Positions 16,485 to 24,259 of a stretch of 37,026 bases of DNA are shown here, in pieces. How positions within the stretch are numbered: the first letter of the stretch is position 1; each line of letters opens with the position of its first letter. Made by a program: the position numbers and the translations under genes. The stretch comes from an uncultured Clostridia bacterium (GTDB lineage Bacteria; Bacillota; Clostridia; Christensenellales; UBA1242). Location: NCBI GenBank assembly GCA_944372445.1, contig CALVZE010000009.1, forward strand, positions 1 to 37,026, in the 5' to 3' direction. The notes under the pieces were generated by a model. The model saw only the letters and a list, made by a program, of their open reading frames with translations, was not told the origin of the DNA and did not search any database.

Positions 16485-16511
16485 AAAAGATAAAAATAAA
16501 AAATTATCGCT

Positions 16512-16558
16512 AAAAGTGGCTAAAACACAAGGAAATAGCCACTCTTATTTCCACTTTT
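16512..16558 (+). terminator. Hairpin with alternative pairings after the membrane-anchored protein gene
   Basis: AGTGGCTA (16515-16522) pairs with TAGCCACT (16536-16543). Alternatively AAAAGTGG (16512-16519) pairs with CCACTTTT (16551-16558). The first pairing is the stronger. No clean T-run follows it, so termination may be weak. It lies upstream of the typA promoter. Confidence 0.45.
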
Positions 16559-16590
16559 CCACAATTTTTCCATGTTTTTTAACTTAATTC

Positions 16591-16619
16591 TTGTAAAATT
16601 ATTGAAAATGTGATATAAT
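16591..16619 (+). promoter_or_regulatory. typA promoter
   Basis: TTGTAA (16591-16596), a 17-nt spacer, and TATAAT (16614-16619), with TG at 16611-16612 forming an extended -10 element. Transcription should start near 16626, giving a leader of about 28 nt that carries the AGAGGAAA ribosome binding site. Confidence 0.75.
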
Positions 16620-16653
16620 CAATAAGTTATTTAAGGATGTATGAGAGGAAAAT

Positions 16654-18486
16654 ATGGAAAATAAGAACATAAGAAATGTGGCTATTATTGCGCACGTTGA
16701 CCATGGCAAAACTTCACTTGTCAATGAAATGTTAAAACAAGGGAATGTTTTTAGAGAAAATCAGGTGGTTGCCGACCGCGTTATGGACAGCAATGCGCTT
16801 GAAAGAGAGAGAGGTATCACCATTCTTTCAAAGAATACCTCTTGCTTTTATAACGGCGTAAAAATCAATGTGGTTGATACCCCGGGACACGCCGATTTTG
16901 GTGGCGAAGTGGAGCGTGTGCTTAAAATGGTGGACGGAGTGCTACTCGTTGTTGATGCTTTTGAGGGCCCGATGCCACAAACTCGTTTTGTGCTTGAAAA
17001 GGCGCTTGCGCTTAATCTTAGAGTTATTGTTGTAATCAATAAGATAGATAGGCCTGACGCTAGAGTAAGCGAAGTTATTGATGAAGTTTTGGAGCTATTT
17101 TTGGAATTAGATGCAAGCGATGAACAATTAAATTCACCTTTTGTTTTTGCTTCTGCGCGTCAAGGCATAGCTTCGACAGACAAAAACACCCTAGGCATAG
17201 ATTTAAAACCACTGTTTGAAACTATCGTTGACTATATACCTGCTCCAACAGGAGAGGAAAACGCTCCGCTTAAAATGCTTGTATCTTCTTGCGAACAGAA
17301 TGACTATGTCGGAAAACTTGCCGTAGGTAAGGTGGAAACAGGCGAGATTAAAGTTGGGCAAAATGTCGTTGTTTGCAATTGGCATGATGAAACCAAGCGC
17401 TTAAAAGCTAAAATTGTCAGCCTTTTTGTCTATGAAGGACTTAAACGCGTCAATGTTGAAAAGGCGTCTTTTGGTGAGATAGTCTGTGTGGCAGGACTTG
17501 GCGATGTCACAATCGGTGACACTATCTGTGACGAAAACGAGGTTAGTCCTATTGAGTTTGTGAAGATTGCAGAGCCTTCGGTCGAAATGACCTTTATGGT
17601 AAACGACAGCCCTTTTGCCGGAAAGGAAGGAAAGTATGTTACCTCTCGTCATCTTCGCGATAGACTTTATAAGGAAGCGGTTAAGGACTTATCTCTTAAA
17701 GTTGAAGACGGTGACACTGCCGAAAAGTTCAAGGTAAGCGGAAGAGGTGAAATGCATCTTTCTATACTCATTGAGAATATGCGTAGAGATGGCTACGAAT
17801 TTCAGGTTTCTCAACCAAAGGTGCTAATTAAAGAGATTGACGGCGTAAAGTGTGAGCCTATCGACAGGCTTTATCTTGATGTGCCTGAGGATGCAGTTGG
17901 AACAGTCATGAACAAAATGGGTGTCAGAAAGGGAGATCTTCAAGGCATGACGCCACACGGCTCTCGCATGAAAATGGAGTTTTTAATTCCATCACGCGGA
18001 CTTTTTGGCTTTAAGTCGGAGTTTTTGACAGATACGCGTGGTGAGGGCATTATAAATTCTATCTTCTACGACTACGAACCATACAAAGGCGAAATCAATC
18101 GTCGTGATTATGGCTCACTTATCGCTCATGAAGACGGCGAAGCAATCGTCTACGGGCTATTCAATGCACAGGAGCGTGGAGAACTCTTCATTGGACCAGG
18201 CACACCTGTATATGCGGGCATGGTTGTCGGCTCAAATCCTAAGGGAGGCGATATCGTTGTCAATGTGTGCAAGCGCAAACATCTTTCAAATATGCGTGCC
18301 TCTGGCAGTGACGATGCTCTTCGTTTAACTCCACCTCGCCTTATGAGCTTAGAGGATTGTATCGAATTTTTGGGTGATGATGAGTATTTGGAAGTAACTC
18401 CAAAGTCTATAAGAATTAGAAAGATTATCTTGGACCACAACATGCGCCTTCGCGAGAGAGGAAAGATGCTCCGCGGAGAAATATAA
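16654..18486 (+). CDS. typA: Translational GTPase TypA/BipA
   Basis: A 610-residue ribosome-associated GTPase, full length for the family (about 605-615). G1 is AHVDHGKT (13-20), the RERGIT switch region follows, G3 is DTPGH (75-79) and G4 is NKID (129-132). Domain II and the EF-G-like domains III and V come next, and the TypA-specific C-terminal region contains [20 protein letters not shown] and [17 protein letters not shown]. TypA helps ribosome assembly and growth under stress, especially cold. The start is set by AGAGGAAA just upstream of ATG 16654. The gene has its own promoter (TATAAT at 16614) and a strong terminator, so it is probably monocistronic. Confidence 0.97.
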   Translation: MENKNIRNVAIIAHVDHGKTSLVNEMLKQGNVFRENQVVADRVMDSNALERERGITILSKNTSCFYNGVKINVVDTPGHADFGGEVERVLKMVDGVLLVVDAFEGPMPQTRFVLEKALALNLRVIVVINKIDRPDARVSEVIDEVLELFLELDASDEQLNSPFVFASARQGIASTDKNTLGIDLKPLFETIVDYIPAPTGEENAPLKMLVSSCEQNDYVGKLAVGKVETGEIKVGQNVVVCNWHDETKRLKAKIVSLFVYEGLKRVNVEKASFGEIVCVAGLGDVTIGDTICDENEVSPIEFVKIAEPSVEMTFMVNDSPFAGKEGKYVTSRHLRDRLYKEAVKDLSLKVEDGDTAEKFKVSGRGEMHLSILIENMRRDGYEFQVSQPKVLIKEIDGVKCEPIDRLYLDVPEDAVGTVMNKMGVRKGDLQGMTPHGSRMKMEFLIPSRGLFGFKSEFLTDTRGEGIINSIFYDYEPYKGEINRRDYGSLIAHEDGEAIVYGLFNAQERGELFIGPGTPVYAGMVVGSNPKGGDIVVNVCKRKHLSNMRASGSDDALRLTPPRLMSLEDCIEFLGDDEYLEVTPKSIRIRKIILDHNMRLRERGKMLRGEI

Positions 18487-18512
18487 GGCGCTGGGACAGA
18501 CACCAAACTTTT

Positions 18513-18538
18513 AAAAGCGACAATGTCGCTTTTTTTTG
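18513..18538 (+). terminator. typA terminator
   Basis: The stem AAAAGCGA (18513-18520) / TCGCTTTT (18526-18533), with a 5-nt loop CAATG whose outer C and G can also pair, is followed by a continuing T-run to 18537. This is a textbook intrinsic terminator. Confidence 0.85.
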
Positions 18539-18604
18539 TTATATTGATAAAATTTTATTAAATATAAAAGTAAGAAAAAAATAAATATGGAAACCTTACT
18601 TTTC

Positions 18605-18633
18605 TTGACAAAATATGTTTTTGTTGCTATACT
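18605..18633 (+). promoter_or_regulatory. Promoter of the dnaB-gltX unit
   Basis: A consensus TTGACA (18605-18610), exactly 17 nt, then TATACT (18628-18633). It is one of the two best promoters in the window. The start would fall near 18640, only about 11 nt before ATG 18651, with the AAGGG ribosome binding site at the very 5' end of the RNA. Confidence 0.8.
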
Positions 18634-18650
18634 TTCCTTAAAGGGTAACT

Positions 18651-18911
18651 ATGAAAGTTTCTGAGAGGATGATATTAAAAGACAGGTTGAAAAAGTTAGG
18701 CATTTTTTGCCTCATTGTTTTTATTCCTGTTTTGGTGCTATCTGTGGTGATGATGAGTTTTGGCGTTTCTGAGGCGGTTAATATCATTGTCACAGTTGTC
18801 ATCTTGTTCGTTCTCTTTTTTCTATATCTCTATATTTGTTCGGTGATAGATAAAAAAAGAGAAAAGAAGCTTAAAGAAAGTGGCAAAAAGGACCCATTTG
18901 CAGAGGAATAG
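18651..18911 (+). CDS. Small two-helix membrane protein, unknown function
   Basis: An 86-residue protein with two hydrophobic segments (about residues 15-37 and 43-65), between a charged N-terminus (SERMILKDRLKK) and a Lys/Glu-rich tail (KKREKKLKESGKKDPFAEE). Both ends are probably cytoplasmic, by the positive-inside rule. I do not recognise a family. AAGGG sits 5 nt before ATG 18651, and the strong promoter at 18605 lies directly upstream. The stop is 5 nt before the dnaB ATG, and the dnaB ribosome binding site lies within this gene's last codons, so the two are very likely co-transcribed. Many Bacillota carry rplI or a gdpP-like gene before dnaB; neither is present here. Confidence 0.7.
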   Translation: MKVSERMILKDRLKKLGIFCLIVFIPVLVLSVVMMSFGVSEAVNIIVTVVILFVLFFLYLYICSVIDKKREKKLKESGKKDPFAEE

Positions 18912-18916
18912 AAAAA

Positions 18917-20275
18917 ATGGCAGATTACAAAATTTTACCAAACAGTTTAGAGAGCGAGCAGGCAGTTTTAGGCTGTGTTTTACTTGACCAAGAGGCACAG
19001 ACTGACATTTTATCATCGCTCAGTGCTGATGACTTTTATTCAGAGTCGCACAGAAATATCTTTCAGGCGATGCAAACCATATTCTCTAAATCTATACCTG
19101 TTGACTTTGTCACGCTTACAAACGAACTTGAAGTGGAGAAAAAACTTGAAACAGTTGGAGGGATTGACTACATCACATTTTTGACAAATGTTGTGCCATC
19201 AGCAGCCAACTTCAAGCATTATTGTGATATAGTTTCGTCCAATGCGATAAGAAGAAATCTCATCAAAGGCGGACAAAAGATTGTTGAAAATTCCTTCAAC
19301 ACTGCCGATGAAAAAGAGGCAATGCAGAGCGCGGAAAAGATAATTTTTGACCTTTCACAAAAGGAAAAATACAGCGACCTTGAACTTGTCGGAAAACCGG
19401 GCGGAACGCTGACAAATGTTTTAAAAGAGCTAAGTTTTTTGGCGGAAAATCAGGGAAAAATGCGAGGGCTTCCAACAGGATTTAGAGACTTTGACAAACT
19501 CACAAACGGACTGCAAAAAAGTGCATTAATAATCTTAGCTGCACGCCCTGGTGTTGGTAAAACTTCGTTTGCTATGAACATTGCCACACATGTGGCTGTT
19601 GAAGAAGGAAAAAAGGTGGCGGTGTTTGCGCTTGAAATGAGCAAAGAGCAACTTATGCAACGCTCTCTTGCCTCTCTTGCCAAAGTAAATTTAAGTCATG
19701 TGCTTCGTGGCTCAATGGACCAAGAAGAATGGAAAAGGATTTGGACGGCAGAGAAAAAGTTGGCGCAAAGTCCGTTATATATTGATGACTCTTCCATAAC
19801 TACTCCTCTTGATGTCATATCTAAGTGTCGAAAGTTAAAAATGACAGAGGGGCTTGACCTTATTGTCATAGACTACTTGCAACTTATGTCGTCTGGCAAA
19901 TCAAACAGAGAAAACAGGACGCAAGAAGTCAGCGAAATTACAAGAATGTTGAAAGTGGCAGCAAAAGAGCTTGATGTTCCTATCATACTTTTGTCGCAGT
20001 TATCTCGACTTGTTGAACAGCGTGAAGACCATAAGCCGATACTATCTGACCTAAGAGAGTCTGGCTCTATTGAGCAGGACGCGGACATAGTTATGTTTCT
20101 TTATAATCCAGAAAATTACAATGATTTCATTCCAAAAGATGAGCCTGGAACAGTGTATCTTTTAGTTGCAAAACACAGAAGTGGAGCGCCTGGTGAGATA
20201 AAACTCAAATGGATTAAAGAGATAACCACTTATGCAAATGCAGAGCAGACGGTAAATTCGCAGGAGGGAGAATAG
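18917..20275 (+). CDS. dnaB: Replicative DNA helicase DnaB (DnaC of Bacillus)
   Basis: A 452-residue hexameric helicase that unwinds DNA at the replication fork and binds the primase DnaG. The N-terminal domain begins PNSLESEQAVLGCVLLD and covers about 1-105. A linker helix leads to the RecA-like domain, which carries Walker A ARPGVGKTS (209-217, Lys215), the FALEMSKEQL motif, Walker B LIVIDYLQL (Asp319), then the QLSRLVEQR and DLRESGSIEQDADIV motifs that include the arginine finger region. Length and motif order are normal. The gene is second in the 18651-23782 unit. Its last codons contain the ribosome binding site AGGAGGGAG for the next gene, whose ATG directly follows the stop codon. Confidence 0.97.
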   Translation: MADYKILPNSLESEQAVLGCVLLDQEAQTDILSSLSADDFYSESHRNIFQAMQTIFSKSIPVDFVTLTNELEVEKKLETVGGIDYITFLTNVVPSAANFKHYCDIVSSNAIRRNLIKGGQKIVENSFNTADEKEAMQSAEKIIFDLSQKEKYSDLELVGKPGGTLTNVLKELSFLAENQGKMRGLPTGFRDFDKLTNGLQKSALIILAARPGVGKTSFAMNIATHVAVEEGKKVAVFALEMSKEQLMQRSLASLAKVNLSHVLRGSMDQEEWKRIWTAEKKLAQSPLYIDDSSITTPLDVISKCRKLKMTEGLDLIVIDYLQLMSSGKSNRENRTQEVSEITRMLKVAAKELDVPIILLSQLSRLVEQREDHKPILSDLRESGSIEQDADIVMFLYNPENYNDFIPKDEPGTVYLLVAKHRSGAPGEIKLKWIKEITTYANAEQTVNSQEGE

Positions 20276-21052
20276 ATGAAAAAAGGAATTATTTTTACGG
20301 TTATAATACTTATTGTCGCTGCTGTTCTCACCGTGGTGTTTGTCACATTGTTCAAAGAGCGCGACACTGATGCAGTCGCTAATAAAGTAATCAGCGTTGT
20401 GGATGAGGGCTATCTTTCTGAAAATTCTGATAAAGAAGCATTAGAGGACTACCTTGATTACATGAGCGCCTCTGAGCAAAATGATGAAATAACAATGAGC
20501 AAAACTTTACTTGCCACATATGACAAGCTTGGAGATTTCTATAGAGAGCATATTGCTTTCACAAGTTATAATAGCACCTATAAGTCAAATAAAGGCGATA
20601 TAATTAACGGACTTGACTCTGCCAGCGACAGCATGGACGAGATGGTGAGTTATATAAACTCTCATACTGCGGGAGGCAATAGCTCTTGGGAAGCGCGCAC
20701 CTGGGATGATGTCAGAGTGATGATGTTTGAGTTTATTGAAGCAAACAACCGTGCTTTTTCAAGCCTTAGCTATGTTTATATCGCTTGCGAAAATTCTCAA
20801 ATTGTCAACAACGATTATACTAGCGAAGTGCTTAAAGCAATCAGCGAACATCTTTCTTCATACGGAAGTTTAGATATGAAAGGCAGACTAACTATGGCAG
20901 AAAATGTTTATAGAATGGCAACAAATTATCTTAAAACCGAACTTGTTTATGGCTATCTTTATGATGATATTTGGCAAGCCCAGATAGAAGATATTATGAC
21001 AAACGGCACTGATAGTTCCTATTATTCGTCATTTGTCGCAGGAACGCTGTAA
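20276..21052 (+). CDS. Membrane-anchored extracytoplasmic helical protein, unknown function
   Basis: A 258-residue protein with an uncleaved-type N-terminal membrane segment (about residues 4-26, IIFTVIILIVAAVLTVVFVTLF). The remainder is acidic, mostly alpha-helical and faces outward. No catalytic motif or named domain is recognised, and cysteine is nearly absent. ATG 20276 touches the dnaB stop codon and has AGGAGGGAG upstream. The stop is 9 nt before the next gene, a lipoprotein of similar composition, with AAGGAGGAAAG between them. The close spacing and the shared helical, extracytoplasmic character suggest the two products work as a pair at the membrane surface; this is an inference from context. 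Confidence 0.7.
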   Translation: MKKGIIFTVIILIVAAVLTVVFVTLFKERDTDAVANKVISVVDEGYLSENSDKEALEDYLDYMSASEQNDEITMSKTLLATYDKLGDFYREHIAFTSYNSTYKSNKGDIINGLDSASDSMDEMVSYINSHTAGGNSSWEARTWDDVRVMMFEFIEANNRAFSSLSYVYIACENSQIVNNDYTSEVLKAISEHLSSYGSLDMKGRLTMAENVYRMATNYLKTELVYGYLYDDIWQAQIEDIMTNGTDSSYYSSFVAGTL

Positions 21053-21061
21053 GGAGGAAAG

Positions 21062-22132
21062 ATGAAGAAAAAATTTATATCTATACTAGCACTTTTAGTT
21101 ATTTCTGTTGCCTCTGTGGTGACGCTTGCAGGATGCGGAGCGGGCATAAAGGTGGAAAATGTCAAAGCGTCCTACGAAGCTATGACCGAAACACTTGTTT
21201 CATACGATAGCGTTTTGAATAAAGGAGATGAAAGCGTATATCGTAACACAAAGGACTATTATCAAATATCTTATGGCGAAATAGTGGACGGCTACATCAG
21301 AAGTCAGGACGAAAATTATGTCGAATTAAAGGATTACTACAACAGCGTCTTCTCTTTTGCTATGAGCTATGTGGATGAAAACATTCAGGTCATAACAAAC
21401 CTTCTTGATGATGAAGTCAACAGTGCCACAAAAAAGACGCTTAAAGATTTAAAGGACAGTATTGACGATTTTAATGAAAGTGTTCATAATTTTGTAAGTG
21501 CAAGAAACAGGTTGGATGTATATTATCAAAATTATGGTAGCACCGCAAGTGAAGAAGAAAAAATGTCTAGGCTTCGCACCTTTAAACGAGATTATGTTGA
21601 CTTTGTTGACAAAAGTGTGCAGATGTCTTTAAGTCTTTCAAATTCGGTCGAGGCGACAGGAATATTAGACAGTGTAGAACATGTTAGGCTCACGAAAAAC
21701 TATATTTTAAACAAGATTTTGCGTGCTTATAATGAGTTATACATCTTAGACATCGGAACTTTTAATTTCAAAGAAACAACACCAACCGACACAAAGACCA
21801 GAATTGAAAATGTGTTAGACAAACTTCAAATTTTGATGAATGAATATTCGTCAATTATGCTATTAAATGATTCGGCACTAAAAGAGCTTACAAGTGAAGA
21901 ACTTGTTGCACTTAAAGATATGATGAATAAATTTTTGACCGAAATTGATGTTTATATTGAAGCCTTAGACACATTGAATGTAAGAGAACTTTGCGTGGAC
22001 TATAAAAACGAAATGGACGAATACTTGACTCACAATGACCGCGCTGAAATATGTCTTGAAAGAGTGGAAAACTTTGTGAACGTTTCCCTTCCAAACTTTC
22101 TTGACTATCTTGATGATGCTGTGAGAGTTTAG
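21062..22132 (+). CDS. Helical lipoprotein, unknown function
   Basis: A 356-residue lipoprotein. The signal peptide has KKK, a hydrophobic core and a lipobox LAGC, with the modified cysteine near residue 25. The mature part is predicted to be almost entirely alpha-helical, with repeated long amphipathic segments (LKDYYNSVFSFAMSYV, TKKTLKDLKDSIDDF, RIENVLDKLQILMNE, ALKDMMNKFLTEID). No enzyme motif or named domain is recognised. The ribosome binding site AAGGAGGAAAG precedes ATG 21062. It sits in the dnaB-gltX unit directly after another extracytoplasmic helical protein and 18 nt before gltX. The helical bundle could be a scaffold or a binding protein, but nothing in the sequence says which. 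Confidence 0.75.
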   Translation: MKKKFISILALLVISVASVVTLAGCGAGIKVENVKASYEAMTETLVSYDSVLNKGDESVYRNTKDYYQISYGEIVDGYIRSQDENYVELKDYYNSVFSFAMSYVDENIQVITNLLDDEVNSATKKTLKDLKDSIDDFNESVHNFVSARNRLDVYYQNYGSTASEEEKMSRLRTFKRDYVDFVDKSVQMSLSLSNSVEATGILDSVEHVRLTKNYILNKILRAYNELYILDIGTFNFKETTPTDTKTRIENVLDKLQILMNEYSSIMLLNDSALKELTSEELVALKDMMNKFLTEIDVYIEALDTLNVRELCVDYKNEMDEYLTHNDRAEICLERVENFVNVSLPNFLDYLDDAVRV

Positions 22133-22150
22133 TAGATAAAAGGAGAAAAT

Positions 22151-23782
22151 ATGGATAACGAAAAATTAGCACAACTTTTGTTTCCGAACAACAGATTGAC
22201 TGTGGAGGAAATAGAGAAAAAATACCCTCAAAGAAATTTAAAAAAAGGTGCAGAAGTAACGCGTTTTGCGCCTAGTCCAACTGGCTTTATGCATATAGGC
22301 GGATTTTTTCAATGCATAATCGACAGAAATATTGCCAAAAGGTCGGGCGGAGTTTTCTATCTTCGCGTGGAAGACACTGATAAAAAAAGAGAATTAATCG
22401 GTGCCAGCACCATAATCTTAGAAACTTTAAAAAGGTATGGCTATTTGCCAGATGAATACGAAGAAAAGGGCGTTAAAGTTGTCGGGAATTATGGTCCATA
22501 TTTTCAAAGCGAGCGCGAAGAAATTTATAAGGCATATGCAAAAAAATTAGTGGCTGAGGGCAAGGCTTTTCCATGTTTTTGTCGAAAAACTGATGGGTTG
22601 AACGATGTGAAAGAAAAGCGCGAAAAGATGTTCGCCCTCGGTATCACAGAAGATAAAGATGTCTGCCGAAATTTGACGATTGAGCAGATTGAGGAATATT
22701 TAAAAGATGAAAAACCATTTGCAATAAAACTTAAATCGGCTGGAAACGGGCAGAATAAAATCAAAGTGCATGATGTTTTAAAAGGCGAACTTGAAATTCA
22801 GGAAAATGGTGAAGATGCCGTGCTTTTAAAGAGCGACTTTATGCCTACCTATGCCTTTGCTCATGCCATTGACGACCACCTGATGGGCACTACAACTGTG
22901 GTGCGTGGCGAAGAGTGGATTCCTTCCTATCCTCTTCACATTGAAATTCATAACGCTCTTAATTTTCCACTTCCTAAATATATTCACACACCGCTCATCA
23001 ATAAGATTCGTGAAAATGGCGGAAAAACCAAAATTTCAAAGCGTATAGACGCCGAGGCTGACATGCGTTTCTTTGCAAAAGAGGGGTATGAACCAAAGGC
23101 GCTTATTGAATATCTCACCAATCTGGCAAACTCCAACTTTGAGATTTGGCGTAAAAACAATCCTCTTCTTGATGTTGAGGAATTTCCGTTTGACGGCTTT
23201 AATATCACGGCTAATCGTCCTGTGTTTGATATTGTGAAATTGAACGATATTTCCAAAGACATGATTTCAAAATATACGGCAGAAACTTGTTATGAGAAAC
23301 TTCTTGCGTGGGCAAAAGAATTTTTTATGGAAAATGTTTCTTATCTTGAAAAGGACAAGGAATATGTTTTGAAAGTGTTAAACATTGACAGAGAAAAGGA
23401 AAAACCGAGAAAAGATATATACAAGTGGAGCATGGTGCTTGATTATTTTGATTACATGTTTAGCGCGCCGAAAGCTTATCAAATCGACGAGGTTGACAAA
23501 AAGAAGTTTGAAGAAGTATTGAGAAGTTACAAAAAGTATATTGATTTAAGCGATAAAGATGTTTGGTTTAACAGTATCAAAGAAATGGCAAGCAGTTTAG
23601 GTTATGCGACCGACAACAAGGAATATAAACTTAATAAAGAAAAGTTTAAAGGAAATGTGGCAAAGGTATGTGAATTTTTGCGTGTGGCAGTGACAGGGCA
23701 TAAAGACTCTCCTGATTTATACGAAATAATGAGCATTTTAGGTAAAGATAAAGTTTTGGAGAGAATTTCCTTAATTGTCTAA
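22151..23782 (+). CDS. gltX: Glutamate--tRNA ligase
   Basis: A 543-residue class I aminoacyl-tRNA synthetase that charges tRNA with glutamate. The HIGH-type signature FAPSPTGFMHIGG is at 39-51 and the KMSKS-type signature KISKR is at 294-298. VEDTDKKRE and the VVRGEEWIPSYPLHIEIHNAL block are diagnostic of GluRS/GlnRS enzymes. An FPCFCRK motif and a later VCR could form the zinc site of the insertion domain. It is longer than typical bacterial GluRS (about 470-490), with roughly 38 residues before the HIGH region, so it belongs to the longer clostridial-type form. AGGAG lies 5-6 nt before ATG 22151. No T-box leader fits in the 18-nt gap, so control must come from the upstream operon promoter. 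Confidence 0.95.
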   Translation: MDNEKLAQLLFPNNRLTVEEIEKKYPQRNLKKGAEVTRFAPSPTGFMHIGGFFQCIIDRNIAKRSGGVFYLRVEDTDKKRELIGASTIILETLKRYGYLPDEYEEKGVKVVGNYGPYFQSEREEIYKAYAKKLVAEGKAFPCFCRKTDGLNDVKEKREKMFALGITEDKDVCRNLTIEQIEEYLKDEKPFAIKLKSAGNGQNKIKVHDVLKGELEIQENGEDAVLLKSDFMPTYAFAHAIDDHLMGTTTVVRGEEWIPSYPLHIEIHNALNFPLPKYIHTPLINKIRENGGKTKISKRIDAEADMRFFAKEGYEPKALIEYLTNLANSNFEIWRKNNPLLDVEEFPFDGFNITANRPVFDIVKLNDISKDMISKYTAETCYEKLLAWAKEFFMENVSYLEKDKEYVLKVLNIDREKEKPRKDIYKWSMVLDYFDYMFSAPKAYQIDEVDKKKFEEVLRSYKKYIDLSDKDVWFNSIKEMASSLGYATDNKEYKLNKEKFKGNVAKVCEFLRVAVTGHKDSPDLYEIMSILGKDKVLERISLIV

Positions 23783-23788
23783 TTTTTT

Positions 23789-23813
23789 AGGATGTGACTA
23801 CACATCCTTTTTT
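23789..23813 (+). terminator. gltX terminator
   Basis: The stem AGGATGTG (23789-23796) / CACATCCT (23801-23808), with a 4-nt loop ACTA, is followed by T6. It lies 6 nt after the gltX stop codon and ends the unit that begins at 18605. Confidence 0.9.
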
Positions 23814-24139
23814 GTTAAAATTATTTTATTTCAAAAAAACAAATTAATTTTTGAAGCACTTTTCTTTTTTAGATTTTTGCTTGGGATGATAAAAAATCAA
23901 AAAATATGCCAAAAAATGCAAAAAAAACAAGAAAAAACATCATTTTTATTAATTTTTTCAACATTTTTATTAATTTTTTATAAAAAAACAAATTTTAAAT
24001 GTTTTAATCTGCCATGTATTTTATATTTTTGTTTGATTTTTATAAATAAATTTCTAGTAATTTTTTTATTTATTTTCTGTTTATTTTTATGAATAATTTT
24101 CTGGTCTTTTTATTTGTTTAGGTTAAAATTTTGGCAAAT
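23814..24139. other. Extremely AT-rich gene-free stretch
   Basis: A run of A and T tracts with repeated TTTTTATTAATTTTT-like and AAAAAACAA-like pieces. A 105-codon open frame runs through it, but it begins inside gltX, crosses the terminator and encodes only Phe/Leu/Ile/Lys low-complexity sequence, so I do not call it a gene. No RNA gene or clean repeat is seen before the inverted repeat at 24140. GGCAAAT occurs twice in tandem at 24133-24146. Confidence 0.6.
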
Positions 24140-24204
24140 GGCAAATAAAAGTCGTTATTATATATAAAATATATTACATAACAATTATTACTATTTTATT
24201 TGCC
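24140..24204. promoter_or_regulatory. Long imperfect inverted repeat upstream of the second giant gene
   Basis: GGCAAATAAAA (24140-24150) is the exact inverse complement of TTTTATTTGCC (24194-24204). Inside, GTTAT and ATAAC plus alternating TA runs extend the symmetry. The right arm overlaps the likely -35 element of the next gene. It could be an operator, a hairpin or a cruciform-forming site; the sequence does not decide. Confidence 0.55.
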
Positions 24205-24229
24205 TTTTTGGTTTAGTTTTGTGTATAAT
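24200..24229 (+). promoter_or_regulatory. Candidate promoter of the second giant gene
   Basis: A perfect TATAAT (24224-24229) lies 18 nt after a weak TTGCCT (24200-24205). The poor -35 element overlaps the right arm of an inverted repeat, which suggests regulated rather than constitutive use. The leader would be about 24 nt and contains AGAAGAGG before ATG 24260. Confidence 0.55.
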
Positions 24230-24259
24230 AAAAGTGTAAATAAAATAGAAGAGGTTGAT

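Noticed and set aside
22133-22150. T-box or other riboswitch before gltX
   Set aside because: Only 18 nt separate gltX from the preceding gene, too little for any structured leader.
23775-24092. A 105-codon plus-strand frame after gltX
   Set aside because: It starts inside gltX, reads through the gltX terminator and encodes only Phe/Leu/Ile/Lys low-complexity sequence. It looks like open frame by AT bias.
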